From Synergistaceae bacterium UBA5560 (GTDB lineage Bacteria > Synergistota > Synergistia > Synergistales > Aminiphilaceae), in the NCBI GenBank assembly GCA_002425685.1, contig DIMS01000065.1, forward strand, positions 26,184-62,399: a stretch of DNA of 36,216 nt, read 5' to 3'. This document shows, in pieces, positions 1 through 7,561 of this stretch (the first letter of the stretch is position 1; the number at the start of each line of letters is the position of its first letter). The notes below the pieces were generated by a model that did not search any database, was not told where the DNA came from, and worked only from the letters and a program-made list of their open reading frames with translations. A program made the position numbers and the translations under genes.

Positions 1-526
1 GGCCCGGGCCGGCGAGGCCGGGCGGGGGTTCGCCGTGGTGGCCGAGGAGGTACGAAAGCTCGCGGAGGAATCGAACACGGCGGCGAAGGAAGTGGAATCT
101 CTTATCATGGCCCTGTCCACGTCATCGAAGAGTTCCGTGGAGGCCATGAAGAAGGCCGACGAGATCGTGGAGGGGACGGTGCGGAAAGCGCTGCAGACCC
201 AGGAACAGCTCGACGGAGCGCTTCGGGAGATCGCCCTGGTCACCGACGCCATGCAGAACATCGCCGCCTCCGCGGAGGAGCAGGCCGCCTCCGCCCAGGA
301 AATGGCCACGGGCATCGACATGGCCGCCAAGGGAACCGCAACGATTGTTTCCGCCGTGGAGGGAATCCGCAATGCCGCGGAGGATACCTCCACGGCATCC
401 GAGGGCGTGGCAAAGGAATCTCAGGACATGGCTGCCTCGGCGGAGCGTCTCCGGGAGCTTCTCGGGCGTTTTAAGGTCACTTCCGGAGGAGGCGCCGGTC
501 TGGCGCTTGCCCCTGCGAAGAAGTAG
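1..526 (+). CDS. Methyl-accepting chemotaxis protein, C-terminal part (5' truncated by window edge)
   Basis: Only the cytoplasmic signalling end of a chemoreceptor is present; complete codons begin at base 2. The first residues contain the receptor hairpin-tip signature (GRGFAVVAEEVRKLAEES), which binds CheW and CheA. About 140 residues of returning coiled coil follow, rich in Ala, Glu and Ser, with an AEEQAASAQEM stretch typical of the methylated/adaptation helix. The C-terminus is a short Gly/Ala tail ending in AKK, with no CheR-binding pentapeptide. The sensor, membrane segments and HAMP domain lie outside the window, so the ligand cannot be judged. The next gene, about 100 bases downstream on the same strand, encodes three CheW domains, so receptor and adaptor are probably co-expressed. 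Confidence 0.95.
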   Translation, partial: ARAGEAGRGFAVVAEEVRKLAEESNTAAKEVESLIMALSTSSKSSVEAMKKADEIVEGTVRKALQTQEQLDGALREIALVTDAMQNIAASAEEQAASAQEMATGIDMAAKGTATIVSAVEGIRNAAEDTSTASEGVAKESQDMAASAERLRELLGRFKVTSGGGAGLALAPAKK

Positions 527-624
527 GCATCGAAACGATTTCCAAGGGGAGGCCGCACGTTGCGGGGCGCTGTGGCCGCGCGATGCGGTCCTCCGAGGAC
601 GTTGATGAAGGAGGCTCGGGAAAC

Positions 625-2082
625 ATGGAAAAATCGGGAGGATACGTCGAGTTCGGAGTCGGCGGGGAACACTTTGCCGTTTCCCTTGGATCTGTCCGGG
701 AGATCGTGCGTGCCTGCGCTATTACACCCATCCCTTCCGCGTCCGCCCACGTGAAGGGCATGATCGCCCTTCGGGACGAAGTGCTCCCCGTGGTGGACCT
801 GGCGTCGCGCCTCGGCATGGCCCGCGATCCCGAGGTCGAGGGACAGATCGTGATTCTCGATCTTCAGGGGATTGTCGTGGGGCTCCTTGTGGACGAAGCG
901 TCCCAGGTAAGCTCTCTCGGCGATGCCGAGTTCGACGCCGGAGCGGCGCCGCAGGATCCCGGACGCAAGGGGCTTGTGGCGGGAGTTCTTCGCACGGGAG
1001 AACGGCTGCTCATGCTCCTCGATCCCGAAGCGGTGCTTTCCATCGATCCCGAGACGCTCCGGCGGCTTCGCGACACCGCTTCCCGAGAAAAGCGCACGGA
1101 GAAGGAAACGGAGCGGGACGAGAATCTTTTTTCCGTGGTGACCTTCACCCTCGGAAACGATGTGTACGGGTTTCCCCTCGAGGATGTCCGGGAGATCATC
1201 CGTCCGTCCCGTCCCGCCCTTGTTCCCGAGGCGCCTCCCCATGTGAGGGGTGTCATCAATGTGCGAGGAAGCATCCTGCCCGTGGTCGATCTGGGGATGC
1301 GCCTCGGCGTTTCCAGTGGCGGCGACGCCTCCGAGGGAGCGAAGATCGTCGTCCTCGATTACGGAAGGGCACGGACCGGATTTCTTGTGGACGGCATCCG
1401 TGAAGTGCTCGAGGTCTCCAGAGATATGCTTCAGGAGCCGCCCGCAGTGACCCGCACTGCCGAGGGGCGGAGTGTCGTCTCGGGGATTCTCGACGTGCGG
1501 GGGCAGATCATCGCCCTGCTGGACAAACAGGTTCTCGTGAGTTCCCGGGAACTGGACCTCGCGGACGTCAAGGACGCCGCTGCCGGAGCGGGCGGCGGAG
1601 GAAAGGAACGGATGCGTACCTTCGTGGTTTTTCTGGAGAACGGACAGGAGTTCGGACTTCCCATCGGGACCATTCGGGAGATCACCCGTCGGAGCGTGGT
1701 GGCCCCTTTGCCGGGCGTTCCCGCTTTCGTCGAGGGTGTGATGAGCATTCGTGGCGAATCCGTCACCGTGGTGAGCCTTCGGAAACGTTTCGGAGGAGAT
1801 GTCCACGAACGGGGAGAAGAATCGCGGATCCTCGTGGCCAACGTGTCCGGGGTCTCCCTCGGATTTCTTGTGGACTCGGTGGTGGGTGTCGAGCAGGTTC
1901 CGGAGGACCGCCTTGCGCCGCCGCCCCTGGGGGGTGTCGATTTCGGCGAGGCAGGGCATTTTGTCTCCGCCGTGGGGCATCTCGAGGGCGGACGCCTCCT
2001 GCTGGTTCTCGACGCGGAGGCGGTCTTCGGAGAGACCGCCAGGAATGTGGAGACGACTGTTCCGGCGGGGCCGGAGGCATGA
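625..2082 (+). CDS. Triple CheW-domain chemotaxis adaptor protein
   Basis: The 485-residue protein consists of three consecutive CheW-like domains of roughly 150 residues. Domain 1 starts near residue 5 (YVEFGVGGEHFAVSL). Domain 2 starts near residue 170 (LFSVVTFTLGNDVYGFPL). Domain 3 starts near residue 330 (RTFVVFLENGQEFGLPI). Each repeats the CheW core 'V.G.(I/M).(I/L/V)R' followed by a V(V)xL segment and a RxG turn (for example VRGVINVRG in domain 2). The family couples chemoreceptors to the CheA kinase in the cytoplasmic array, and ordinary CheW has one domain. The ATG at 625 is chosen because AAGGAG lies 11 bases upstream; an in-frame ATG at 583 has no such site. No CheA kinase or receiver domain is present. 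The three domains have diverged from each other, so this is an old triplication. Confidence 0.93.
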   Translation: MEKSGGYVEFGVGGEHFAVSLGSVREIVRACAITPIPSASAHVKGMIALRDEVLPVVDLASRLGMARDPEVEGQIVILDLQGIVVGLLVDEASQVSSLGDAEFDAGAAPQDPGRKGLVAGVLRTGERLLMLLDPEAVLSIDPETLRRLRDTASREKRTEKETERDENLFSVVTFTLGNDVYGFPLEDVREIIRPSRPALVPEAPPHVRGVINVRGSILPVVDLGMRLGVSSGGDASEGAKIVVLDYGRARTGFLVDGIREVLEVSRDMLQEPPAVTRTAEGRSVVSGILDVRGQIIALLDKQVLVSSRELDLADVKDAAAGAGGGGKERMRTFVVFLENGQEFGLPIGTIREITRRSVVAPLPGVPAFVEGVMSIRGESVTVVSLRKRFGGDVHERGEESRILVANVSGVSLGFLVDSVVGVEQVPEDRLAPPPLGGVDFGEAGHFVSAVGHLEGGRLLLVLDAEAVFGETARNVETTVPAGPEA

Positions 2083-2111
2083 CACAGGGAGTTCGCGAGG
2101 TTTTCCGAAGC

Positions 2112-2140
2112 TTGACAGAATCGAAAAAAAACTGTAAGGT
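2112..2140 (+). promoter_or_regulatory. Promoter of the cold-shock gene
   Basis: A perfect TTGACA (2112-2117) is followed after 17 bases by TAAGGT (2135-2140). It lies just after the CheW gene stop and about 50 bases before the cold-shock start, so the cold-shock gene has its own promoter. The implied 5' leader is short, unlike the long leader of E. coli cspA. The same TGTAAGGT -10 string recurs upstream of the nucleoside kinase at 34823. Confidence 0.6.
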
Positions 2141-2192
2141 GTACCAGTTCGGCTTGGTCCGGACGTACTTCACTGTTTTGGGAGGCAATACA

Positions 2193-2396
2193 TTGAGCAC
2201 GCAGGGTACCGTCAAGTGGTTCAACGAGGCAAAGGGTTTCGGCTTTCTCACCGACGCGAACGGCAAGGATGTGTTCGTGCACTACAGCGCAATTCAGGGG
2301 CAGGGTTTCAAGACTCTTGCCGAGGGGCAGCAGGTCAGTTTTGATGTAACCCAGGGCGACAAGGGGCCTCAGGCTTCCAACGTCACCAAACTGTAG
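2193..2396 (+). CDS. cspA: Cold-shock domain protein (CspA family), TTG start
   Basis: The predicted 67-residue protein is one complete cold-shock domain. It has the RNP1-like motif KGFGFLT, the RNP2-like motif VFVHYSAI, the N-terminal GTVKWFN and the final A.NV box. Family members bind single-stranded nucleic acid and act as RNA chaperones or antiterminators. The start is placed at TTG 2193 because GGAGG (2181-2185) lies 7 bases upstream and this gives the canonical protein length. The open frame continues upstream to 2079, but those residues resemble nothing in the family and overlap the promoter. A strong terminator follows, so this is a monocistronic unit. Confidence 0.95.
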   Translation: MSTQGTVKWFNEAKGFGFLTDANGKDVFVHYSAIQGQGFKTLAEGQQVSFDVTQGDKGPQASNVTKL

Positions 2397-2454
2397 GCGC
2401 GGTAGTTTGTTCGTAAGAGTTCGTTCGGTGGCATAAAAGCACATCGACTATCTG

Positions 2455-2488
2455 CGAGGAGGAGGGCTTCGGCCCGCCTCCTCGTTTT
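2455..2488 (+). terminator. Rho-independent terminator after the cold-shock gene
   Basis: A 13-base-pair stem with one mismatch (2455-2467 with 2472-2484) is capped by a TTCG tetraloop and followed by TTTT. Confidence 0.9.
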
Positions 2489-2537
2489 CATTTCCGGATT
2501 GCGCAGCGCGACCCGCTCCCGCCTTTTCCTTTCCGTA

Positions 2538-2741
2538 TCACCGGATGCCGCTCCACTGTCTCGAAGAGAACTTTTCGAGGATCATTCGCACGAACTCGGA
2601 GTGTGCCCACTCCTTTCCCGCAGGAAAGAAATGAATGGTCAGCATCACGATGGCCAGTGCGAGAAAGACGGCCAGAGCGACCCAGAGGAGCTGAATTTCC
2701 ACGTTCGGTTTTTTCTGCGGCGGTTTGTAGAGTGTCGTCAT
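2538..2741 (-). CDS. Small single-pass membrane protein, unknown function
   Basis: The 67-residue protein has a short polar N-terminus with KPPQKK, one hydrophobic helix (about residues 17-37, LLWVALAVFLALAIVMLTI) and a basic/aromatic tail of about 30 residues. It should span the inner membrane once. I do not recognise a family. The start at 2741 is favoured because GGAGGAGG sits about 7 bases upstream on the minus strand. The frame could extend upstream to 2855, but those residues would replace this ribosome site and the promoter. The gene is divergent from the saccharopine-dehydrogenase-like gene and stands alone. A plausible minus-strand promoter (TTGCGA, 18 bases, TATCAT) lies at 2826-2855. 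Being real rather than chance is supported by this promoter plus ribosome-site arrangement and the clean membrane helix. Confidence 0.6.
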   Translation of the reverse strand: MTTLYKPPQKKPNVEIQLLWVALAVFLALAIVMLTIHFFPAGKEWAHSEFVRMILEKFSSRQWSGIR

Positions 2742-2825
2742 GAACCGTTCCTCCTCCATGTCCTTCGCCCGACCCACATCCCTGTTCCATTCGGGCGGAC
2801 CCGAAAACGACATTTCCCCAACGTC

Positions 2826-2855
2826 ATGATAGCGCGTTATCCCTCTCGTTCGCAA
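2826..2855 (-). promoter_or_regulatory. Possible promoter of the small membrane protein gene
   Basis: Read on the minus strand, TTGCGA (2850-2855) is followed after 18 bases by TATCAT (2826-2831). The -35 box matches the consensus at four of six positions. Confidence 0.4.
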
Positions 2856-2996
2856 CTTTTTTCGCGTGTCTTACGTATTTATTCCTGGAATTGTCACTGG
2901 GCCTTCAGCGCGGTGCAGCGGGAGAAAGGCGGAAAAATCGAATTGCCTTTCGCGAGGCGTCTGCCGTCGTCGAAAGGATCAGATTTGCATGGACAA

Positions 2997-3026
2997 TTGA
3001 CATGTGGTTTTATTGTATGCTATATA
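2997..3026 (+). promoter_or_regulatory. Strong extended -10 promoter of the saccharopine-dehydrogenase-like gene
   Basis: A perfect TTGACA (2997-3002) is followed after 18 bases by TATATA (3021-3026), which is preceded by TGC, an extended -10 element. The leader to the GTG start is about 35 bases. This is the best promoter match in the window. Confidence 0.75.
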
Positions 3027-3065
3027 GTACTCAAGAAATGCATTTCGCACGAGGAGGGATTTGTC

Positions 3066-4220
3066 GTGAAAAAAGCCGTGCAACTCGGATGCGGTCTCGT
3101 GGGGAACGTGATCGCCGCAGATATGATGAAGGATTTCGACGTCACCGTGGTGGATCTGAACACTGCGGCCCTGGAGGCGCTGAAGAAGAAATTTCCCGCT
3201 GTGAAGACCGTGACGGCTTCCGCCACGGATGCCGGAGCGCTCGCGCCGATCCTCGAAGGTGCCGACGTCGTCACTGCGGGTGTTCCCGGACGCTTCGGAC
3301 ACGCCATGATGCGCGCCGTCATCGATCTCGGATACAGCCTGAGCGACATTTCCTTCATGCCCGAGGATTTCGAGGAACTTTCCGAGGACGCGAAGCGCAA
3401 GGGCGTTACCGTGGTGCCCGACATGGGTGTTGCGCCGGGCATGTCCAATTTCCTCATGGGGCGCGGTGCGGCGCTTCTGGACGAAGTGGAGCGGGCCTAC
3501 ATCTATGTGGGGGGCATTCCCAAGGATCCGCAGCCTCCGTTCAACTATCAGGTCACCTGGTCCGCCAGAGACGTTATCGAAGAATTCACCAGACCTGCCC
3601 GTTATGTTGAAAATCATGAACTCGTCACGGTGGAGGCCACGTCAGGGCTCTTCCTCAAGGATTTTCCGGGGTTGGGAACCCTCGAAGTCTTCTACACGGA
3701 TGGGTTGCGGAGCCTCGCGAAGAACATCAAGGCCCGGGACATGGGCGAGATGACCATGCGATGGCCCGGCCACGTGGAACAGATGCGACTCCTCCGCTCC
3801 ATGGGGATGTTTGACGAGACGCCCCGGATGCTTGGAGGCAAGGAGGTCGTTCCTCTGGACGTGACGGCGGATCTTCTGTTCCCCATGTGGAAGATGGATC
3901 CGGAGAAGGGTGACCGGGATCTCACGGTGATGCGGGTGGAAGTGGAAGGATTCAAAGGGAAGGACCATGTGACCCATACCTGGGATCTCCTCGACGAGTT
4001 CGACACGAAGAGCTGGAACACCTCCATGAGCCGTTGCACGGGGTGCAGTTGCGCCATTTTCGCCCGGGCCATTGCCGCGGGTCTCATCAAGGAGAAGGGT
4101 GTTCTTCCCGCGGAGAAGCTCGCCGGGGATGACGCGCTCTATTCCTTTGTCATGACCGAACAGCGCAAGCGCGGCATCGTCTACACCGAATCCGTGAAGA
4201 TCGTGAAGAACGTGCGCTAG
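3066..4220 (+). CDS. Saccharopine dehydrogenase / lysine 6-dehydrogenase-like oxidoreductase
   Basis: The 384-residue protein opens with a Rossmann fold: a glycine motif GCGLVG at residues 8-13 and an acidic residue at the end of strand 2 (VTVVDLN), which suggests NAD preference. A GVPGRFG loop and the catalytic-domain stretch VVPDMGVAPGMSN follow, as in the saccharopine dehydrogenase family. Members of this length include lysine 6-dehydrogenase and enzymes of saccharopine and carboxynorspermidine metabolism, so the exact substrate is not settled. A role in lysine or related amino-acid catabolism would suit an amino-acid fermenter. The GTG at 3066 is chosen because GAGGAGGG lies about 8 bases upstream and the fold begins at once. 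The frame stays open far upstream, but those codons cross the promoter. A C-terminal CTGCSC cysteine cluster (near residues 323-328) is unusual and might bind a metal. Confidence 0.85.
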   Translation: MKKAVQLGCGLVGNVIAADMMKDFDVTVVDLNTAALEALKKKFPAVKTVTASATDAGALAPILEGADVVTAGVPGRFGHAMMRAVIDLGYSLSDISFMPEDFEELSEDAKRKGVTVVPDMGVAPGMSNFLMGRGAALLDEVERAYIYVGGIPKDPQPPFNYQVTWSARDVIEEFTRPARYVENHELVTVEATSGLFLKDFPGLGTLEVFYTDGLRSLAKNIKARDMGEMTMRWPGHVEQMRLLRSMGMFDETPRMLGGKEVVPLDVTADLLFPMWKMDPEKGDRDLTVMRVEVEGFKGKDHVTHTWDLLDEFDTKSWNTSMSRCTGCSCAIFARAIAAGLIKEKGVLPAEKLAGDDALYSFVMTEQRKRGIVYTESVKIVKNVR

Positions 4221-4530
4221 AACCACCGGACACGGAAGGCGGGTTCTTTCTTCGCGCCGGGGCGTCTTCTGCAGGAGACGCTCCGGCGCGAGCCTTTTCT
4301 TCCGTTGTCGGGACCATTTGAAAAGAAGAGGCGCACGGTATGTGCGTTCCTTCGGTCGGGTTTGGAGCCTCCCCAAAACGGAGTACTGCCTCTCGTCATG
4401 CGCTGATTGCCGGAAAAACTCCGCCGTTCGGCGGGGTTTCGGTGTGGGTGTTCGGACGAGGAAGAGTTTTTTCGAATCCGGTAGACTTTACTCCGTAGAA
4501 AGCAGCGAACTTTCACGGAGGTGTTGCGCA
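4221..4530. other. Intergenic region upstream of the Spy/CpxP-like gene
   Basis: After the terminator there is a second hairpin (4416-4425 with 4430-4439, loop GTTC) without a T-run, about 90 bases before the Spy/CpxP-like start. It could be a leader structure or an attenuator-like element. I could not find a convincing promoter here. Confidence 0.3.
4253..4298 (+). terminator. Rho-independent terminator after the dehydrogenase-like gene
   Basis: A 15-base-pair stem (4253-4267 with 4276-4290, one G-T pair) with an 8-base loop is followed by a TTTT run at 4295. Confidence 0.85.
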
Positions 4531-4962
4531 ATGAGAAAAATGAGCGTTGTCGTAGCGATTGTAGCGGTGCTTGCGGTGAGTGGAGCGGCCTTTGCCTGGG
4601 GCGGCATGGGTATGCGGAGCGGGCGGATGGGCGGTATGGACGGATGCCCCATGCTCGGTATGAGCGGCGGATTCGGCCCCATGATGATGGGTGCGGGTGA
4701 TGGGGAAGGCGCCTGGGGACAGAAGGCCCCCCGGGGCAGGGTGCCTCGGATGGCGCAGCTTCCCGAGGATGTCCGTGCCAAGATGACGGAGGTGCAGAAG
4801 CTGCACATGCAGATGCGACTCGTTCTTCTGGAGGAGAAGCCGGATTTCGACAAGGCTCGGGAGCTGCACGAGAAGATGCTCACGCTCCACGGCGAGCTTG
4901 CCCGGTGGCGATTCGACCAGATGGTGAAGCTTCGCACGGTCTCGGCAGATGTGAAGAACTGA
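4531..4962 (+). CDS. Spy/CpxP-like periplasmic metal-stress protein
   Basis: The 143-residue protein starts with a signal peptide (cleavage expected near residue 21, AAFA). A mature segment follows that is very rich in Met and Gly (residues 23-55, with repeated GGM/GMG and MMM), then a helical region from about residue 70 (LPEDVRAKM, QKLHMQMRLVLLEEKPDF, ARELHEKMLTLHGEL). The helical part matches the pattern of Spy/CpxP/ZraP periplasmic chaperones and metal sensors. The Met-rich leader suggests binding of a soft metal such as copper or silver. GGAGGTG lies 8 bases before the ATG. The gene converges on a heavy-metal ATPase gene and shares its terminator, which supports an envelope metal-stress role. 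Function is inferred from composition and context. Confidence 0.75.
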   Translation: MRKMSVVVAIVAVLAVSGAAFAWGGMGMRSGRMGGMDGCPMLGMSGGFGPMMMGAGDGEGAWGQKAPRGRVPRMAQLPEDVRAKMTEVQKLHMQMRLVLLEEKPDFDKARELHEKMLTLHGELARWRFDQMVKLRTVSADVKN

Positions 4963-5023
4963 CGGGACGTTCGGTTCTGTGCGTTGGGTGTTTTCTTGTA
5001 CGTGTAACGGGAAAGAGTTCCGC

Positions 5024-5068
5024 GACGGACAAAAACGGCAGGGGTATCCCCTGCCGTTTTTGTCCGTC
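5024..5068. terminator. Bidirectional terminator between convergent metal genes
   Basis: This is a perfect 21-base inverted repeat (5024-5044 with 5048-5068) around a TAT loop. The core GC stem is flanked by A5 on one side and T5 on the other, so either strand yields a hairpin followed by a U-run. It serves the Spy/CpxP-like gene (plus) and the ATPase gene (minus). Confidence 0.92.
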
Positions 5069-5072
5069 ATCT

Positions 5073-7136
5073 TTATCCCCTCCGGCGCATCACCCGAAGG
5101 GAGTTGAGCACGGCCAGAAGAGCCACCCCGACATCGGCGAAGACCGCTTCCCACAACCCCGCCATGCCCGAAACGCCCAGGGCCAGAAACAATCCCTTGG
5201 CGCCGAGGGCGAGGAGAATGTTTTCCCGGACGATTCTCCGGGTGCGGCGGGCGATGTGCACCGCCTCGGCGACCCGGGAGGGGCGATCCTCCAGAAGAAT
5301 CACATCCGCCGCCTCCACGGACGCGGCGGCGCCCAGTCCTCCCATGGCCATTCCCACGTCCGCTCCGGCGAGGGCGGGCGCGTCGTTGAGACCATCACCC
5401 ACAAAGGCTACCACCGCCTTGTCGCCGTCGCGCTCTTTCGCGGATGCCAGGGCGGTCACCTTCTCCTGAGGAAGCAGACGGGAACGGTGTTCCGTGAGAC
5501 CGAGCCCCTCTGCGGCGCGCCGGGTCGTCTCCTCTCCGTCTCCGGAGAGGAGCAGTGTACGGATGCCCATGTTCTTCAGGCGCGATACCGCTTCCGGGGC
5601 GTCCTCCCTCGTCACGTCCGAGAGGATCAGATAGCCGAGGTAGCGGCCGTTTCGGGCCACGTGCACTGCCGTTCCGCCCTCGGACACTGGGGCGGGAACG
5701 TATCCCGTCTCTTCCAGAAGGGAGGTGTTCCCCGCGAGGAACACCTCCCTTCCGCGGAGAGCACGCACGCCCCGCCCGGGAATCTCCTCGAAACGGTCGG
5801 AGAGAGGAACGTTGTCTCCGAGAGGATAGGCCTCGAGGATGGAGCGGGCGATGGGATGGTTGGATTCCCCTTCGGCCAGGGCGGCACCCTGTGCCAGTTC
5901 CGAGTCGGTCGTTCCCGGAGAGGGGACGAGGAGGGTCGGTGTGAAGACGCCCTTTGTGAGGGTTCCTGTTTTGTCGAAGGCCACGGTGGTCACCGCCGCG
6001 AGGGTGTCCAGGACCTGGCCGCCCTTGACGAGGATTCCGCTTCGGGAGGCGGCGCCGATGCCGCCGAAATAGCCGAGGGGAATGCTGATGAGCAGAGCGC
6101 AGGGGCAGGAGATGACCAGGAGGACAAGAGCCCGGTAGCCCCAGAAGGCGAAACTTCCCAGGCCGAGGAGGGGCGGAACGATGGCGACGGCTGCGGCGGC
6201 GATGCCCACGGCGGGAGTGTACCATCGGGCGAAGCGGGTGAAGAAGCGCTCCGTGGGAGATTTGCGTTCCTGGGCGGTCTCCACCATGGCGAGGATGCGG
6301 GCGATGGTGGTCTCCCGGAAAGGGGCCGTCACCCGCAGCGTGATGCTCTCCGCAAGATTGACCGTTCCGCCGAAGACGGTGCTTCCCTCGCCGACGCCCA
6401 CGGGAACGGGCTCACCCGTGAGGGGGGACTGATCCACCCGGGAATGCCCCGAGAGGACGATGCCGTCGAGGGGGATCTTCTCGCCGGGCTTTACCAGGAG
6501 CACGTCTCCGGGAAGCACCTCTTCGGGCGCGACCACGCGCACCCCCTTTTCCGAGACGAGGGAGGCCGTGTCGGGCTTGGTGGCGAGCAGGGCCGAGATG
6601 GAACGGCGTGACCGCGACACTGCCCGCTCCTGAAGGAACTCGCCCACGCGGTAGAACAGCATGACCCCCGCCGCCTCGGGAAGTTCGGAGAGGGCGATGG
6701 CCGCTACCGTGGCCAGGGACATGAGGGTGAATTCACTGAAGAGATTTCCTCTGGCAATGCTGTCCACCGCGGCGTGAAGCACGTTCCAGCCGCAGAGGAG
6801 ATAGGCCGCGAAAAGCAGTCCCGCAGCGAGGGATGCCCAGGCCGGGAGAAAGGCGTCGAGAAAGAGCCCCCCCGCGAAAAGGAGTGCCGCTCCGGAGAGG
6901 ACGAGGAGTTCTCCCCGGGATGTGCCCTCGCTGCCGGAACCCGAACAGGCGCAGGAAGTGCACCCGTCGTTTTCGGCGTGTTCGGAGGCGTGAGAAGAGC
7001 CGTGCCCTTCGTCGTGGCCGTGAGACGCGTGGTCATGGCTGTGGCCGTGAGACACGTGGTCGTGCGTGTTCCGCTCCCGGAAGCCGAAGGTCATGCGTTC
7101 GAGAGCGCAGAAGGGGCAGTAGGCATGTCGTGTCAT
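5073..7136 (-). CDS. P1B-type heavy-metal-transporting ATPase (Zn/Cd/Pb type)
   Basis: The 687-residue integral membrane pump has an N-terminal cytoplasmic region rich in His (many HGH/HDH pairs, about residues 25-55) and a cysteine cluster CTSCAC, in place of a ferredoxin-like CxxC domain. Membrane helices and the actuator loop (TGEPVPV) follow. The metal-site motif CPC is at residues 344-346, the phosphorylated aspartate is D388 in DKTGTLTKG, and an SNHPIA nucleotide-binding motif and a GDGLNDAP hinge complete the pump. All catalytic motifs are intact. Such pumps export Zn, Cd or Pb from the cytoplasm. The start at ATG 7136 is favoured over GTG 7145 because the GTG forms part of the GAGAGGTG ribosome site. 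Its neighbour, the Spy/CpxP-like gene, is convergent. No ArsR- or MerR-type regulator is in the window. Confidence 0.95.
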   Translation of the reverse strand: MTRHAYCPFCALERMTFGFRERNTHDHVSHGHSHDHASHGHDEGHGSSHASEHAENDGCTSCACSGSGSEGTSRGELLVLSGAALLFAGGLFLDAFLPAWASLAAGLLFAAYLLCGWNVLHAAVDSIARGNLFSEFTLMSLATVAAIALSELPEAAGVMLFYRVGEFLQERAVSRSRRSISALLATKPDTASLVSEKGVRVVAPEEVLPGDVLLVKPGEKIPLDGIVLSGHSRVDQSPLTGEPVPVGVGEGSTVFGGTVNLAESITLRVTAPFRETTIARILAMVETAQERKSPTERFFTRFARWYTPAVGIAAAAVAIVPPLLGLGSFAFWGYRALVLLVISCPCALLISIPLGYFGGIGAASRSGILVKGGQVLDTLAAVTTVAFDKTGTLTKGVFTPTLLVPSPGTTDSELAQGAALAEGESNHPIARSILEAYPLGDNVPLSDRFEEIPGRGVRALRGREVFLAGNTSLLEETGYVPAPVSEGGTAVHVARNGRYLGYLILSDVTREDAPEAVSRLKNMGIRTLLLSGDGEETTRRAAEGLGLTEHRSRLLPQEKVTALASAKERDGDKAVVAFVGDGLNDAPALAGADVGMAMGGLGAAASVEAADVILLEDRPSRVAEAVHIARRTRRIVRENILLALGAKGLFLALGVSGMAGLWEAVFADVGVALLAVLNSLRVMRRRG

Positions 7137-7561
7137 AAAGAGCACCTCTCAGTCGTGTGTCGTCGTTCTTTTCCGGAGCTTCGGCAGGGAGGAGGCGGAA
7201 AGAACACCGAAACGAACCTGTTTCGCCACACCCTTTCGAGATCGTCCTGAAGTTATGATACCCTAACTTGCCTTTTCCCGCCAGAGAGAGCGCCTCGAAA
7301 GGCTTCGAAAGAGAAAGATCGTGATGTGTGGTGCCATCTCCGGGCAGAACATCCATTTTGTCGGACGCCGCCCCGGAGTCGTGGCTTTCCGGTGGACGGC
7401 CTTTTCGCGCACGGTTGTCCCCGAGTACGGAGACGGCGGCCGAATGACGTGTCTGGAATGTTCCTGAGGTATAATGCGCGAAGAGTTTTTTGCGAGGGCT
7501 TGTCGGGTTGCGCACCTCTCCGTGATACGGAAGGACGCGGAGGGCGAAGGGAGGAGATTCG
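7137..7561. other. Divergent gap between the metal ATPase and the SMR-like gene
   Basis: I see no gene in this 425-base region. A perfect TATAAT (7470-7475) lies 87 bases before the SMR-like start but has no recognisable -35 box. On the minus strand a TATCAT near 7254-7259 could serve the ATPase. No clear operator dyad was found. Confidence 0.35.

Larger units (their letters stand above)
2742..3065. other. Divergent intergenic region
   Basis: This 324-base gap separates the minus-strand small membrane gene from the plus-strand dehydrogenase-like gene. It holds one likely promoter for each direction and a conspicuously AT-rich patch around 3000-3035 in otherwise GC-rich DNA. I see no further gene or structured RNA. 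Confidence 0.5.

Noticed and set aside
421..2085. Minus-strand open frame opposite the triple-CheW gene
   Set aside because: It is a shadow frame with no domain and no ribosome site; the plus strand encodes three CheW domains.
2499..3065. Upstream extension of the saccharopine-dehydrogenase-like frame
   Set aside because: The extra 189 codons cross a strong promoter and the divergent small gene. The Rossmann fold begins at once after GTG 3066, which has a good ribosome site.
4905..6611. Plus-strand open frame opposite the metal ATPase gene
   Set aside because: The minus strand shows complete P-type ATPase motifs. The plus frame also runs through the bidirectional terminator.
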